DNA from: Mytilisepta virgata
Taxonomy: Eukaryota; Mollusca; Bivalvia; Mytilida; Mytilidae
Length of the DNA stretch: 64,000 bases
Assembly: GCA_028015205.1 (NCBI GenBank)
Contig: CM051511.1
Coordinates: forward strand, 1,860,001-1,924,000
Direction of reading: 5' to 3'
The notes under the pieces were generated by a model, which saw only the letters and a program-made list of their open reading frames with translations, had not been told where the DNA came from and made no database searches. Numbering within the stretch: position 1 is the stretch's first letter; every line of letters begins with the position of its first letter. Positions 23,767-35,023 of the stretch are shown here, piece after piece. The position numbers and the translations under genes were made by a program.

Positions 23767-25278
23767 ACAGAGTTAAAGTTCCTTACCATTCATTTTATTC
23801 ATGTTGACGTATTTATATGCATGTATTTCAGAGTGAAAGATTCTATTCAAGAGTCTTTACCCAGAATGATGAAAACAAATGTATTAAAAAAATACAGAAC
23901 TGGTAAAACCAGGGATATTTTTTGCCTTGGTGCTTCAGACTTTAAGTTTTCAAAATGTGCATATTCGGTAGATTATAATTGGTATATACAACACGTAGAA
24001 TATTGTGAACTACTGACACACATCATGTCTGTTCTACATATATGATTGAAGACATAATGTCTAGTGCAGATTTGTACAATATTTTGAAATAATAAGAGGA
24101 GTTGCTTAATAAATGTGCTATGACATAATGCATTAAAGAAGACCGATTGTTTCCCGTTTTATTTTTTTTCTTAGAAACATCAAACGTTATCTTGAAAAGT
24201 ACAGACAAAACTGAATTTGAAAAGTATAATGTATACCAGAATAGAGGGTCTTGATTGGGGAATTTCGAATCATGGATTCATTAATATTTATCCCATTTTT
24301 TTTTCTCTATGATTTTAAACTTTTTGAGGTTGATTTTTTATGTCTGAAATTCAAAATTGCAAAGATAAACTAGATTAAAATGTCGATTTTTGAATGTTTA
24401 AGGTGGGAGTGCCATGTACGATTTTGAAAATGTTGTTTAAAGTACACAAGTTACATTTCTTTCTGTGACCAGTATTTTTCCACAATCTTATCGAATTTGA
24501 ATATTGGTAATAGAATGCCGAAGCGAAAAAAATCAGTGGGGAAAGTCAGTAAGATCGAAATCCAAAAGCAGGACAAACACATGTAACACACAAATGCCAC
24601 AAGGATACATATATAAATAAAAGAATAAAAAACATATATAATGAACTAAAAATTCTTTATTCTTCATATTGTAGAACAACACTGTTTTCTTTTCCTATAA
24701 GCTGTATTGCTTTTGGAATAAAGTTATCATTATTATTTAATCTTTTTTACGTTAAGTTTTTTGACATTTTTTTATAGAAACCCCAGTAGAAATTTTATTT
24801 ATTACAGATCACACCGATTTTTTTAAAACATTTCCACAATCATGTTTTCCCCAATAAAATAAAACGTTTCAGTGTTTCACATAACGAGATAATATGTTAA
24901 AATGATTTTGCAGTTAGATATGAAGTTACAGCGTAACTGATATTTTTCTTTAATATTGATTTTGTAAGATGATTGATCTAATGCAGCATATTCCTGAGTT
25001 TTTATATATATACAACTGTTATATGTATAAACCAACTTACCTATAGCAATTAATAACTTCGTATTTGCCATCAGATTTTATTGGGACAAGGAAGTGCTAG
25101 AACTATACCCTGGAAGTATTTTGCACCATCCATGAGACTGCAGTTTTTGCCAAAGTACCTTTTCAAAATATACCATTATTGGTATTCCAAGTGATACTCA
25201 ATCAGTCCTTTTTCATCACATTTTCCCAACAAATTATGAATCCTGAATTTGTTTAATATATTAACTTCCTTATCGCCA
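23767..25278. other. Gene-free stretch
   Basis: Small open frames occur on both strands (for example 23821-24045 on +) but none has splice context or recognisable domain character. Confidence 0.5.
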
Positions 25279-25308
25279 CCCCCCCCCCCCCCCCACACAC
25301 ACACACAA
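25279..25308. repeat. Poly-C followed by (CA)n
   Basis: About 15 C, then five or more CA units. Confidence 0.95.
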
Positions 25309-25342
25309 ATTAAATGGTTGCTGTCTTAAGTTAACTTGTATA

Positions 25343-25618
25343 GGTTACAACAGTGTAATTACCACGCAATGCTATTTCCCTTTTCTCAATTTATTTATAT
25401 TTTCCGATACGAATTTGACCTTTACGGAAGTAGGATTATTTAGATTAGTATAAGCACGTAAATTTCCAATATACTAAATAATACATTCCAATTGATATTA
25501 GTGATAAAAAATGAGGCTGAAAAAAATACGTGTTTTTTTCTCGTCCAAAATCCGAAATTTTTTCATCATGATTTATTGACTGCTATAAAAATACTCGTAG
25601 CAGGAAATCAATTTTAAA
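25343..25618. repeat. Local direct duplication, copy 1
   Basis: Matches 26026-26318 over its length: AGGTTACAACAGTGTAATTA, TTTTCCGATACGAATTT and AATACTCGTAGCAGGAAAT occur in the same order. The two copies are about 0.68 kb apart. Non-coding. Confidence 0.9.
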
Positions 25619-26025
25619 ATAAGACAAATTGATGGTACACCTTACATAGAAGAAAATAAATTTTTGTTCAAGAATGTTTTTGATTATATTAATGAGAATC
25701 AGTGGTTTTTTCAGCTACATGTATTTTGTTCAATTATTTCGTCTCTTGTCGATATATCTGGCTAATATTTGAAGACGGCTTCGTCTAATCTTTGATTAAA
25801 AACTATACATACTCAAATCTTCCCTAGAAGACTGTCGTCTGTAAAATATTATACAGTTTTTACAGTGTCCGGTACAGTCGGTCTTAAAAACCAGTGAAAT
25901 CTGAAACTGACTATAGTCGAGAAGGACACGTACTACTCCCAAGTCATTAAACAGATTGTTTTCCATAAAATTCTTACTTTTTATCCAGAATTGCATTTAA
26001 ATGCATTTTCACGTATACCGATATA

Positions 26026-26318
26026 GGTTACAACAGTGTAATTACCGCGAATTGCTATGTCCATAAAGGGCGGCCCCCTTTTCTCAATTTATTTATATTT
26101 TCCGATACGAATTTAACATTTACGGAAATATGATTTTTTAGATTAGTATAAGGACGTAAATTTGCAATATACTAAATAAATATCCCATTGATATTGTTGA
26201 TGAAAAATGAGGCTGAAAAAAAATACGTGTTTTTTAAGTCCAAAATCCAAAATCCAATTTTTTTTCATCATTATTTATTGACTTCTATAAAAATACTCGT
26301 AGCAGGAAATTAATTTTA
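26026..26318. repeat. Local direct duplication, copy 2
   Basis: Partner of 25343-25618, with small indels; an extra GTCCATAAAGGGCGGCCC lies near the start. Non-coding. Confidence 0.9.
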
Positions 26319-27072
26319 AAACATATCACCTATATACACTTTTTATATTGATTACATTCATAATTTTATGTATATCATTAATATCCAATCAAAAGACGTT
26401 CTACTGTTTTATCCGAGCACTACTTTGGGTGGCCAAAATAGAGGGCACCATATACACTGATGATACCTATCGGCCGAGTGTAGCCGGCGTTTGTCAAGAA
26501 CAAATGTACCAGCAGGTGTTGAAATAGGAAGTACTGTAGAATAACATAAATACAAAAAACGTGTGTCACAATAAATACACGTACAAATACATGTTTATTT
26601 TCATAACGTGTCTCTTAACAATGGATGATGAAGCATGAAAGTTGAATGAGGAAGAACGGTAGAAGGGGTAAGAATGAAAGGTGATATAGAGTAAATGCGA
26701 CAACACTTCCAAAACGCAGAATACAAAAAAAAAATGAATCAAATTTATTTTTCGACATTTCAACAATGATTTTATGAATATACTAAACCACAAATGTACA
26801 TGTATCATTAATGTTTTGAGCATTGCAATGCCTTGTTTCAGTACGGAAACAGTCTGTTGCACCATTATAAAACATTGTATGGTTATTTTGATAAATCATG
26901 TTTTGCCATGCAGTGCTCAAGACAGAAAAAAGCACAAACAATAAACAAAACATAAGGCAAACAATATTTAAGGAAAGAGCGATACACTGGAAAGCTAATT
27001 CTTGGTCTTTTGTTTTTATCTATTTATTTATATCAGTAAATTTTTAAAGGTAGTGAAATTTATCTCCTATAC

Positions 27073-27098
27073 ACACTGTTAAAAAAAAGAAACGCATA
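27073..27098 (+). mobile_element. Left terminal repeat of the Tc1-type element
   Basis: CACTGTTAAAAAAAAGAAAC follows a TA-rich flank, as in the ends of many Tc1-like elements. The matching right end near 30320-30347 is strongly degraded (T-run followed by GCAAAGTATA), so the pairing is tentative. Confidence 0.5.
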
Positions 27099-27489
27099 AC
27101 CCCATTTCATTTTTCAAAATGCAAATTCTGCCATTAACCAAGTAAAATTAAATGACTAATTTAATTTTTGATGTTATAAAGGTTAGTTTCGGATTTAAAA
27201 TACCTGTTCATTAGATTTGGCTCTGTGCCACATCTGTACAGTGGCTCTCAAAAATGAATACCCCATATCGCCGTGAACATTCGGTAATATTATATACTCA
27301 TATAGAAATCTTTATTCTGATTTGTTAAAACAGTGTCACGTGATATTTGCCCATTCGTTGGGTCAACCGAGAATCGTTGGGTCGCATAGTAAGGTCAACC
27401 GCTCGCGAGAAAACCCCATGGAAATCCCCTCATGAGCCTCACGTGTTTCCATTTATAGTTACTTCCCTTGATTCAGTAAACAAAAAAAA

Positions 27490-27645
27490 ATGGCGTCCGA
27501 CAACAGGTTGCTTGCGGTGGATGAGGCAGAAATGGAACGCCTGCTGTCTGATAAGGACTCCAAGAATACTAAACGGAAAATTTCGAGTGCTGTTAAGTTG
27601 AATATTCGATATAATATAACAGTTATCACCCTTGTTGGTGTGTGA
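27490..27645 (+). pseudogene. Crypton/tyrosine-recombinase-type ORF start, truncated
   Basis: ATG followed by 51 open codons starting MASDNRLLAVDEAEMERLLS, then DKDSKNTKRKISSAVKL. A negatively charged stretch followed by Asp-Ser-Lys-Asn-Thr-Lys-Arg is, from memory of the family, how many Crypton-derived and related phage-integrase-like N-domains begin in invertebrates. The frame is lost at about codon 41, where a perfect-arm palindrome (27621-27758) begins, giving a TGA inside it. The rest of the protein was not found downstream. The family call is tentative; the truncation is plain. Confidence 0.45.
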
Positions 27646-27758
27646 CCCGACAGTTTGTCTCCCATCGGAAAGTAAGGTCACCCTCGCAAGCCCTCGGGTG
27701 ACCTTACTTTCCGATGGGAGACAAACTGTCGGGTCACACACCAACAAGGGTGATAATT
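27621..27758. mobile_element. Near-perfect hairpin element (63-bp arms, 12-bp loop)
   Basis: Left arm 27621-27683 (AGTTATCACCCTTGTTGGTG to AAGGTCACCC). The right arm 27696-27758 is its reverse complement with about one mismatch. The loop is TCGCAAGCCCTC. It interrupts the recombinase-like ORF. Fold-back MITE or remnant of a hairpin-ended insertion. Confidence 0.92.
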
Positions 27759-28157
27759 GTATAATGTTTTTCACGGGCACTTTGAGGTTATTTCAACTGT
27801 CAAGCTAAGGCGTATAAAAGGACAAGGTTTAAAGATTAAAATAGGAAACTACCCGCGCAAGCACGGGTATCGGAATAAGATTGAATAGCTTTTCTTATAT
27901 CCCTTCAACTGGAAATTTCACCATTTTCGTAGGGCGAGATTTTTCTGTCTTATACAGCAATGTGTGAGAATTATAAGTTATCATGCTTTATATATCTATC
28001 AATTCAGTTAGAGACAGTAAGACCGCCATCTAAATGGTTAAGAAGTCAGAAATTTTGTATCTCCTCCCCTTCATCCTTTTCTATCCCTCTGTCCAGCCCT
28101 TGAATAAAGCACGATTCATAGTATATCGCATAGGCAACTGAAGAATGGATTCAGTGT

Positions 28158-28524
28158 GTTGCAGCCCCCTTTTTCCTCTGCCTCCCCCTTTTTCTCTGTA
28201 AAACCCCATGACTTTCATTGTCAATTTTCCCCCATCATTTATATTATAAGTCAAATGTCCAAATTTCGTCTAATGACAGTATATGGAGAATGGATTTAGA
28301 GTGTTGCATCCCACCTTTTTTCCTCTCGCCACCTTTTTCTCTACAACATCCCACAATTAACATTCATTGTGAATTCTTTTTTATTGTTTCAGTTAGGCTA
28401 TAATTTTGTGATATTGCGTTTATTTCTTTCATAAAATGGTGAAATTTTTAAAAAAATTTACAATGAAGGTTGTAGGGTGTTGCAGAGAAAAAGATAGACA
28501 GAGGAAAAAGAGGGTATGCAACAC
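28158..28524. repeat. Three related ~82-bp units, two direct and one inverted
   Basis: Units near 28158-28240 and 28302-28383 read GTGTTGCA(G/T)CCC...CTCT...TTTTTCTCT...CATTGT. A third near 28443-28524 is the reverse complement, with GTTGCAGAGAAAAAG and ending TGCAACAC. Non-coding. Confidence 0.65.
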
Positions 28525-28684
28525 ACACATGCCTGTAGTATAACGTATATACCTGGAAATAAGTGTGAATGAAAACCGTCCGAGTTGTTCTTAACAAAGC
28601 AATCCGAGAAATACATGTTAAAGCTCTAGAAACAAAAAAATTAATCGACACAAATCTCAAAGGTCTGACTTGTCCAAAAATATT

Positions 28685-28849
28685 CAGGCGCGGATTTAGA
28701 CGTGGGTGCCCCGTAAAAAAGCCACGTTTCTGACAATTCATATGAATTTTTAGAAAAAATTTTCGCGTCGCTCCGCTCGGCGCTATATCAATCATTACCA
28801 ACAATTCAGCGCCCCACCCGCCAAATTTCAAATTCTGGATCCGTGCCTG
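28685..28849. mobile_element. Short hAT-like MITE (CAGG...CCTG ends)
   Basis: Left end CAGGCGCGGATTTAG and right end GGATCCGTGCCTG form imperfect terminal inverted repeats of about 15 bp, close to the CAGGGGCGGATCCAG ends seen in hAT-type MITEs. The interior has GTCGCTCCGCTCGG. A piece with the same ends (GGACCCGCCCCTG) occurs near 41578. Confidence 0.6.
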
Positions 28850-29289
28850 ATTTTTACGTATACGTTAGTGCCGTTTCAGATTTTAATTTTTAACTGATTT
28901 AACGCAGTTGTAGCTGTATTGTTTAATCGACAGAATCGACGTTAATATATAATATCAGTATCAGGAATAAAAGTAGTAAAAACTTTATATTAACGAATGC
29001 AAACTAATCCAGGAAGTAACAATTTATGGAAAATTCATAACCGTAAAAGTTGACACTAGGGTGTCTGACCTGAAGTAGATACGATTGACTAAACATGAGA
29101 GCCTGTCGGATTTAGAACGTTTGCGTTAACTCATCGATAATTCCAGTATGTAAAGAAACTTATCGGCCTAGACGCGTGATATTTTCAGAAAAAACATCCA
29201 TTCTCAATCGGTCAAATTATGATTTGAATTTTGTCTAGCGCAATTGTTACGTGATGACGGCCCAAATAAATCGAGCCATTAATTTAGTA

Positions 29290-30150
29290 ACATATATTTT
29301 ATCATAGATTAGAAATGCTGCCATCTCAAGGTTAAACCCTGCCATTCGAAAAATCATTGTCGGTCGTTTTCAAGCTGAAGAGTCCCAAAATAAAGATCTC
29401 CGAAAGGTATCCAGAGCAAGAGTTCACGGCTGTGGAACAGATTCCAACAAACTGGCGCAGCTAATACCGCCAGAGGAATGGAAGACCTCGTATAACGACT
29501 CTTACTCAAGATCGGTACATCCGGGTATTTTGTCTACGGAATTGAACCGTTTCCGCATCAGCCACTGCAGTCGGATTACCTGGATTGCGAAGAATCAGCT
29601 CGCTAACAGTCCACAACCGGCTTTAGACCCAGTAGGCCGCATTTCGGAGCGGTATTGACGCTATTACACAGATTGGAAAGAGTCCTTTGGTGCAATAGAT
29701 TGAGGGGCTGGATATTTGAAAACTGGCGTAGCATTTGGTTCAGCTACGAACTGCACAGAAACCTGATGTTTGCAGCGATCTCAAATGACTGCAAAACAGA
29801 ACTCGTGCATGTCCCCGTCAATTTTATGCCTCAAAGGTACAGAGACTAAATTCTCCAACCTCACCTCATTCACGTAATTGACCGACAGATGGAGTTACTC
29901 CAACAGGACAACGTTAGGCCGCACACAGTGCATTTAAGAATGGAGTGCCTTGAGCAGAACAACATTAATGTGCTACCATGATTCTCCAAATCGCCCCACT
30001 TGAATCCGATTAAACACCTATTGGACCAACTGGATAAATGTGTACGCCAGTATCAACCTCCGCCTCAGACCCTCGACCAACTCCACCAAATAATGCAAAA
30101 AGAATGGCGAACAGTAAATTTATTGATTCCTTGCCGATGATCTGCAGAGT
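29290..30150 (+). pseudogene. Degenerate Tc1-type transposase (DD34E family)
   Basis: Broken frames recover a Tc1 transposase in order. The helix-turn-helix part has LNPAIRKIIVGRFQAEESQ; later come RLRGWIFENWRSIWFS, AISNDCKTELVHVP, IDRQMELLQQDN, NNINVLP, SKSPHLNPIKHL and PPPQTLDQLHQ. Of the catalytic triad, the first Asp is replaced by Tyr (WFSYE) and the Glu by Lys (LNPIKH). Only the second Asp (QQDN) survives. Stops and frameshifts are frequent, and a block of about 40 residues is missing before LMFAAISND. The element is dead. The distance from the putative left end at 27073 is too large for Tc1, so other DNA has inserted between them. Confidence 0.88.
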
Positions 30151-30994
30151 AGTGTTGGCCGCGCGTGTTAGTCATACCATGTACTAACTTTATCATAACC
30201 AGAAGCGTTCTGAACTGTACATAACTTACTTTCATTTGGTAATGTGTGAAGAATGCACTGTTAAATTTCCAATAAAAACATTCGGAGTCAATATCTGTAA
30301 GTGTAACCGAAAAAATGGATTTAAAATACTTTTTTTTTTGCAAAGTATATGATTTTATCATAAACAGAAACCTAAAATATGATCTTAAAAATAATAAAAA
30401 TGTTGGTAATGAAGACTTCAGTAGGAATATACATCAATTACTAAAACATACCTAATATAATTTATTCTCATGAGATTGATTGTCTTTTGGTACAACTTTA
30501 CTACATGTACCTTCCATTCATGTATACTACGTACTAAAAATGTACTGTTATAAAATCGTTCAATGTTTGAAAAGCAAGAAATTTATTGGATATCCTTATA
30601 ATTTTTTTTCAACCTTTTTTGGTCAATATTGGTTATTTTTATTTCAAATCATCTGTTTAAACGTCTTGGTTGTTTTCCGACCTTCAATACTAGTATACAG
30701 AAGACTCTATATCTCTCTAATTCGCTTGACTCGAAACTTCGGGTCAGTCAAAATTTCGATAAACCGTCAAATGAGGATAAGTATAAATATATCGTACTCT
30801 ACTATGTGTTAGATTTGAACTCACATTCGTCTATATAACTATTACCCAGGGGAAAATATTCTTTTTAAATATCATGCGTTTTCCCGCGAAATATTTTTAG
30901 GATACGTCTAGTTTTATCTCGCGGTAAAGTAAAAATCCGAGAACATCGAAAATACTGTTTGTTAATAACCGCTTCACGTGGAGAACAATTGCTT

Positions 30995-31338
30995 CTCTGT
31001 TCGGGGAGGATTTACAAGATATATTACACGACAGGGGTGCGAACAAAGTGACCGGTGAAACTGATTACGGTTAAATCTTTCGGTATAATAAAACACTTAT
31101 TGACTCCAGCCATTCCAACGTAGAAATTTAATCACCGGGAAGTGGTTAAAGATATTATGTATTTTTATCCCACCGATTAAACACGTCAAGAATAGGAGAA
31201 AATATAATTACTATTACCCGAATATGGAGTCAATAAGTGTTTTATTATACCGAAAGATTTAACCGTAATCAGTTTCACCGGTCACTTTGTTCGCACCCCT
31301 GTCGTGTAATATATCTTGTAAATCCTCCCCGAACAGAG
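30995..31338. mobile_element. Foldback element, perfect 114-bp inverted repeats
   Basis: Arms 30995-31108 and 31225-31338 are exact reverse complements over all 114 positions by eye. The outer end is CTCTGTTCGGGGAGG and the inner end CTTATTGACTCCA. The 116-bp spacer holds a second copy of the dispersed element at 16813. There is no ORF. Perfect arms suggest recent origin or arm-to-arm gene conversion. Confidence 0.93.
31112..31206. repeat. Dispersed ~95-bp element, copy 2
   Basis: About 90 per cent identical by eye to 16813-16906, which lacks the long flanking arms. It is therefore a separate unit captured between the foldback arms or the core of the same family. Confidence 0.8.
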
Positions 31339-31541
31339 GGCTGTAGTTCTGAATGCCAACCTTTTAATTAAAGCAATTTGTACATTGTTGTTTTAGCAAT
31401 TATGTTGGGGCCTTCCAAAGGTTTTATTACCAGGTGATTACCTGTACAGGTAAATACAAACAGAGAAAGAAATCAGAAATGGATGATATATGATAATATA
31501 AGGATTTATCTACATAAAAGAAGGAATAAAAATATTATTAA

Positions 31542-31566
31542 AAAATAAATAAATAAATAAATAAAT
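31542..31566. repeat. (AAAT)n microsatellite
   Basis: Six tetranucleotide units. Confidence 0.9.
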
Positions 31567-32452
31567 CGAAAAGAGAAATAAAAAGATAGATATATTTCAT
31601 ATTATTTTAAAGATATAAAAAACGATAAATAGATTTATCTATATAAAAGAAGGAATAAAAAATAGCAAAACACAGTTACATGTATTCATGGTATTACTGA
31701 CCAAAGAAAAAAAACAGAAAAAAATATATACGGAGTTCTTATTTAGTTATTAGTATGATCATGTGAGCAATGTGATAAGCATAAGCAATCAACATAATTA
31801 TACAAGCTTCTCAAAGTCAGGTGGTGTTGAACACTCCAAGCTGACACTGATAGCATTCTGCTTTGTAAGCAATGTGATAAGCATAAGCAATCAATTACCG
31901 CCCTTTTTTCTACAGTTATTGGAACGATAAACTAGAGAAGTCCCGAAATGATGTCTATGTAAACAATAGTTGGTATCTCGGGGACAATAAACTTACCATA
32001 CTCCCCATACCCAGTATATACTAATAACCTACACAACTCGAGCACCGATGTCCCCCCCCCCTCTCCAGGAAGAATAGGGGTAGGAGTGAGGTTCGAGAGA
32101 AGCAGTATTTCTGGAAAGCGGAAATTGTGAATCCTCTGTCCACCCAAAGAATCCACTGAATTCTTTAAAATTCGATTTATCTGACATCTCCTTTGAACTC
32201 TATTTTGTAAGTTCCCGTTGAAAGTTTTGAAATATTAATAGTCATTGCATCTAGTCAGTTGTGGAACCAGATATGATCATAACAGATGAAGGGGAAGGAA
32301 TATAATGTTTTCCTTTACCTGCAGGATACCTTATACAAAACCATAAGATTAAACTGGGCAGATTTTTTTTTGATAGAAGTAATCAATGGAATTTAATTTC
32401 TTCAATGATTTTGCAATATTGCTGTTTTGGTCTTCCAAATGTTTCGGTTTTA

Positions 32453-32499
32453 ATGCTGCTGATGAGAGGTAACTCCTTGAAATGCGTCGTATACAGCAT
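32453..32499 (+). ncRNA. Hammerhead ribozyme, type I, copy 1
   Basis: Stem I ATGCTG/CAGCAT (6 bp), core CTGATGA, stem II GAGG/CCTT with loop TAACT, core GAA, stem III ATGC/GTAT with loop GTC. Predicted cleavage after ATA, between 32493 and 32494. All core bases are present. Confidence 0.9.
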
Positions 32500-32830
32500 A
32501 GTATAAATTTACTATATCTAATATCAGTATCTTTCGATTGTTATTTTGAAACTCCTGGGATGATGCCTCTGCTGGTGGACCCTAGGTCCCCGAGGGTATT
32601 CGCCAACCCAGTCGTCAGACTTGTCTGACATGATTATTCATTGATTTGTTACAGAAATTACCAGTATTTAGCAAAATTCAAAAATAATAGAAATACTAAG
32701 GGTTCATTCCTTGTATTGCACATGGTAGATCTCCTTAGCTGAAATTTGGCTTCCTATTTCGGTATTTTTGGTTGAGTACTTCTTGTTTAATATAAGTTTG
32801 GTTTTTGGTCTTCAAAATGTTTCGGTTTTA

Positions 32831-32877
32831 ATGCTGCTGATGAGAGGTAACTCCTTGAAATGCGTCGTATACAGCAT
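32831..32877 (+). ncRNA. Hammerhead ribozyme, type I, copy 2
   Basis: Identical core and stems to copy 1, offset by exactly 378 bp. Predicted cleavage between 32871 and 32872. Cleavage here and at copy 1 would free a 378-nt RNA. Confidence 0.9.
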
Positions 32878-33208
32878 AGTATAAATTTACTATATCTAAT
32901 ATCAGTATCTTTGGATTGTTATTTTGAAACTTCTGGGATGATGCCTTTGCTGGTGGACCCTAGGTCCCCGAGGGTATTCGCCAACCCAGTCGTCAGACTT
33001 GTCTGACATGATTATTCATTGATTTGTTACAGAAATTACCAGTATTTAGCAAAATTCAAAAATAATAGAAATACTAAGGGTTCATTCCTTGTATTGCACA
33101 TGGTAGATCTCCTTAGCTGAAATTTGGCTTCCTATTTCGGTATTTTTGGTTGAGTACTTCTTGTTTAATATAAGTTTGGTTTTTGGTCTTCCAAATGTTT
33201 CGGTTTTA

Positions 33209-33255
33209 ATGCTGCTGATGAGAGGTAACTCCTTGAAATGCGTCGTATACAGCAT
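33209..33255 (+). ncRNA. Hammerhead ribozyme, type I, copy 3
   Basis: Same 47 bases, again 378 bp downstream. Predicted cleavage between 33249 and 33250. The unit is cut off about 50 bp later at 33306. Confidence 0.9.
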
Positions 33256-34097
33256 AGTGTAAATTTACTATATCTAATATCAGTATCTTTGGATTGTTAT
33301 TTTGAATGAAAACGGAAGTAACCTGCAGTATTTTCAACTTTTATCTCTAAAATATTAAAGTATTGTGTAATGGTTGAAAGGATATCATGTACATTAAAGT
33401 CATACAAAACTTTAAATCATTTATGAAAACTAAAACATATACATTAATTATCACATACATCATAAAAAAATGCACATTGCGTAATACATCATATACTGCC
33501 TTTGTAATCTTATTATTATAAATGAGTGATCACCATCAAACAACGTATTACACATAATCATTATCATATATAACATGCCTACCTTAGCACTTTGTTGTCA
33601 AGAATTATAAAAAAAGGCAAACACTCTTGCATTTCTGAAAGTATTATTTAGATCAAAGGCACTTTCCTTTTTAACATATAAATGCCTGGAAAATGCACAT
33701 ATTTTGTTTTCAAATATGTAGGGCCATTTTCTTGCAATTATTTCGCTTCAAAACGACACCTAAAACCTTTCAAAATCTCTGGGGGGGGCATAGACTGGTA
33801 GGTGGTCTCTAAAAATTTGCTAATAAGAACAAACAAACGAGGTTCATAAACATTTTTCTATATATCTGAATACTGCTTTGGGATATACTTTTAAACAAAT
33901 TTGCCAAATTTACATCTTTAAGACAGTTTTTCAACATTAAGGACACTTAGAACCAAAACTTATAATGTTTTGCTGAAAGTGAGGTTATGTATCTCCTTTC
34001 TTAAGACAATAGAATGGTTTTGATTTTTAATGTCCTTTTTTTAATGTCAGATTGTGTCATCGGATCAGTCTAATACTTAAATAATGTCTTATTTCAT

Positions 34098-34254
34098 AAT
34101 GAGGAACCAGAGTGAGTTATCTTTTCCTAACCAATGTAGGTAAGGGAGATAATAAATTTTTCTCCCTTTTAGCCTGAGGACAAAAGGGAGAGAATTTAAT
34201 TATCTCCCTCACCTACATTGGTTAGGAAAAGATAACTCACTTTGGTTCCTCATT
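34098..34254. mobile_element. Palindromic MITE, family P1 copy 2
   Basis: 157 bp, the reverse complement of the copy at 6743-6899 when the asymmetric centre (TTTTAGCCTGAGGACAAAA) is compared. Segmental copy B has the unoccupied site (TTTCATACTTGAAAATTAAA near 40168). Confidence 0.88.
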
Positions 34255-34790
34255 GAGAATGAAAGTTCCAAATTGTTATGTAGACTCTGTATAGGTAGTA
34301 GTATTTCAGAATAGGAGACTTTTTCCAAATTCAAATTATTTCTGCAAAACATTGTTTACAATAAACATTCAGTGGTAAAAATTATTAGCCACCGATTTTT
34401 CCTGTAGATTTCTATACAAATTCACAGATTTAAGTTACAACTCTGAAGTGAAAATTCGAAAAAAATATATAAATGAACAAAAAAACTATTATCTTTCTGA
34501 TCGTGAAAATTTCATGAAATGATTTCCAAATAATGTTTTGAAAATTGTGAATTTTTTATAGAAATCAACGGGAAAAATCCAAAATTGCGAATGGTTATGT
34601 CCAATGGCCAATGTTGATGCAATCCATATTCTTTTTTTGATAAGCTATGCCTTAGTACCTGATTAAAATTTCGTAGCCAATTAATTATCTTGTAATGTGC
34701 ACAACCCTCAGACAGTCATTGTCTCTAAAAGAGCCTAAGATTCAGACCTATCTCATTGCCATCCTTATATATTCTGACCCTTGTGAATAT

Positions 34791-35023
34791 GTTTTATTTA
34801 TTTATTTAGTTGGGGTTTTACGCTGTTTTCAGCATATTTGGATATTTTGCGGCGACCAGTTTATTTGGTGGAGGAAGCGGAGAGAACCACCAACCTTATC
34901 AATTAAGATCGGAGTCGAACACACCCGGCACAAGTGAGATTCGAACTCACACACTCAGTGTTGACAGGCTAGTGATCATTAGAAGTCATGACGAACTACT
35001 TAGACCACTCGGCCATCGAGACC
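34791..35023 (-). mobile_element. tRNA-headed SINE with target-site duplication
   Basis: On the minus strand the 5' end GGGGTCTCGATGGCCGAGTG is tRNA-like. The A box TGGCCGAGTGG is at 35005-35015 and the B box GTTCGAATCTC at 34936-34946, with a long variable arm as in Ser/Leu tRNAs. The body CTCCGCTTCCTCCACCAAAT and the tail GCGTAAAACCCCAACTAAAT, then (AAAT)n, are typical of mollusc SINEs. Flanks CCTTGTGAATAT (34779) and CCTTGTGATAT (35024) are the target duplication. Copy B of the segmental duplication has the empty site CCCTTTTGAATATG. Confidence 0.9.

Larger units (their letters stand above)
32425..33306 (+). mobile_element. Retrozyme-like tandem array, 2.3 copies of a 378-bp unit with hammerheads
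   Basis: Two full 378-bp direct copies and a partial third. Each starts near TTTTGGTCTTCCAAATG and contains a type I hammerhead ribozyme. The tail of each hammerhead segment is CAGTATCTTT(G/C)GATTGTTA. The first two units are nearly identical. Copy B of the segmental duplication lacks the insert at the equivalent site (38960-38975). There is no ORF. Multimers of hammerhead units without coding capacity are the defining layout of retrozymes, non-autonomous elements known from plants and animals including bivalves. They are thought to spread through circular RNA with help from Penelope-like enzymes. Confidence 0.88.

Noticed and set aside
32486..32488. GTC as the hammerhead cleavage triplet
   Set aside because: Using GTC leaves stem III with two weak pairs and stem I mispaired at the core. 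Cleavage after ATA gives a four-pair stem III and a six-pair stem I.
32430..33306. CRISPR-like array
   Set aside because: The 378-bp units are repeated whole, with no short repeat and variable spacer pattern, in an animal genome.
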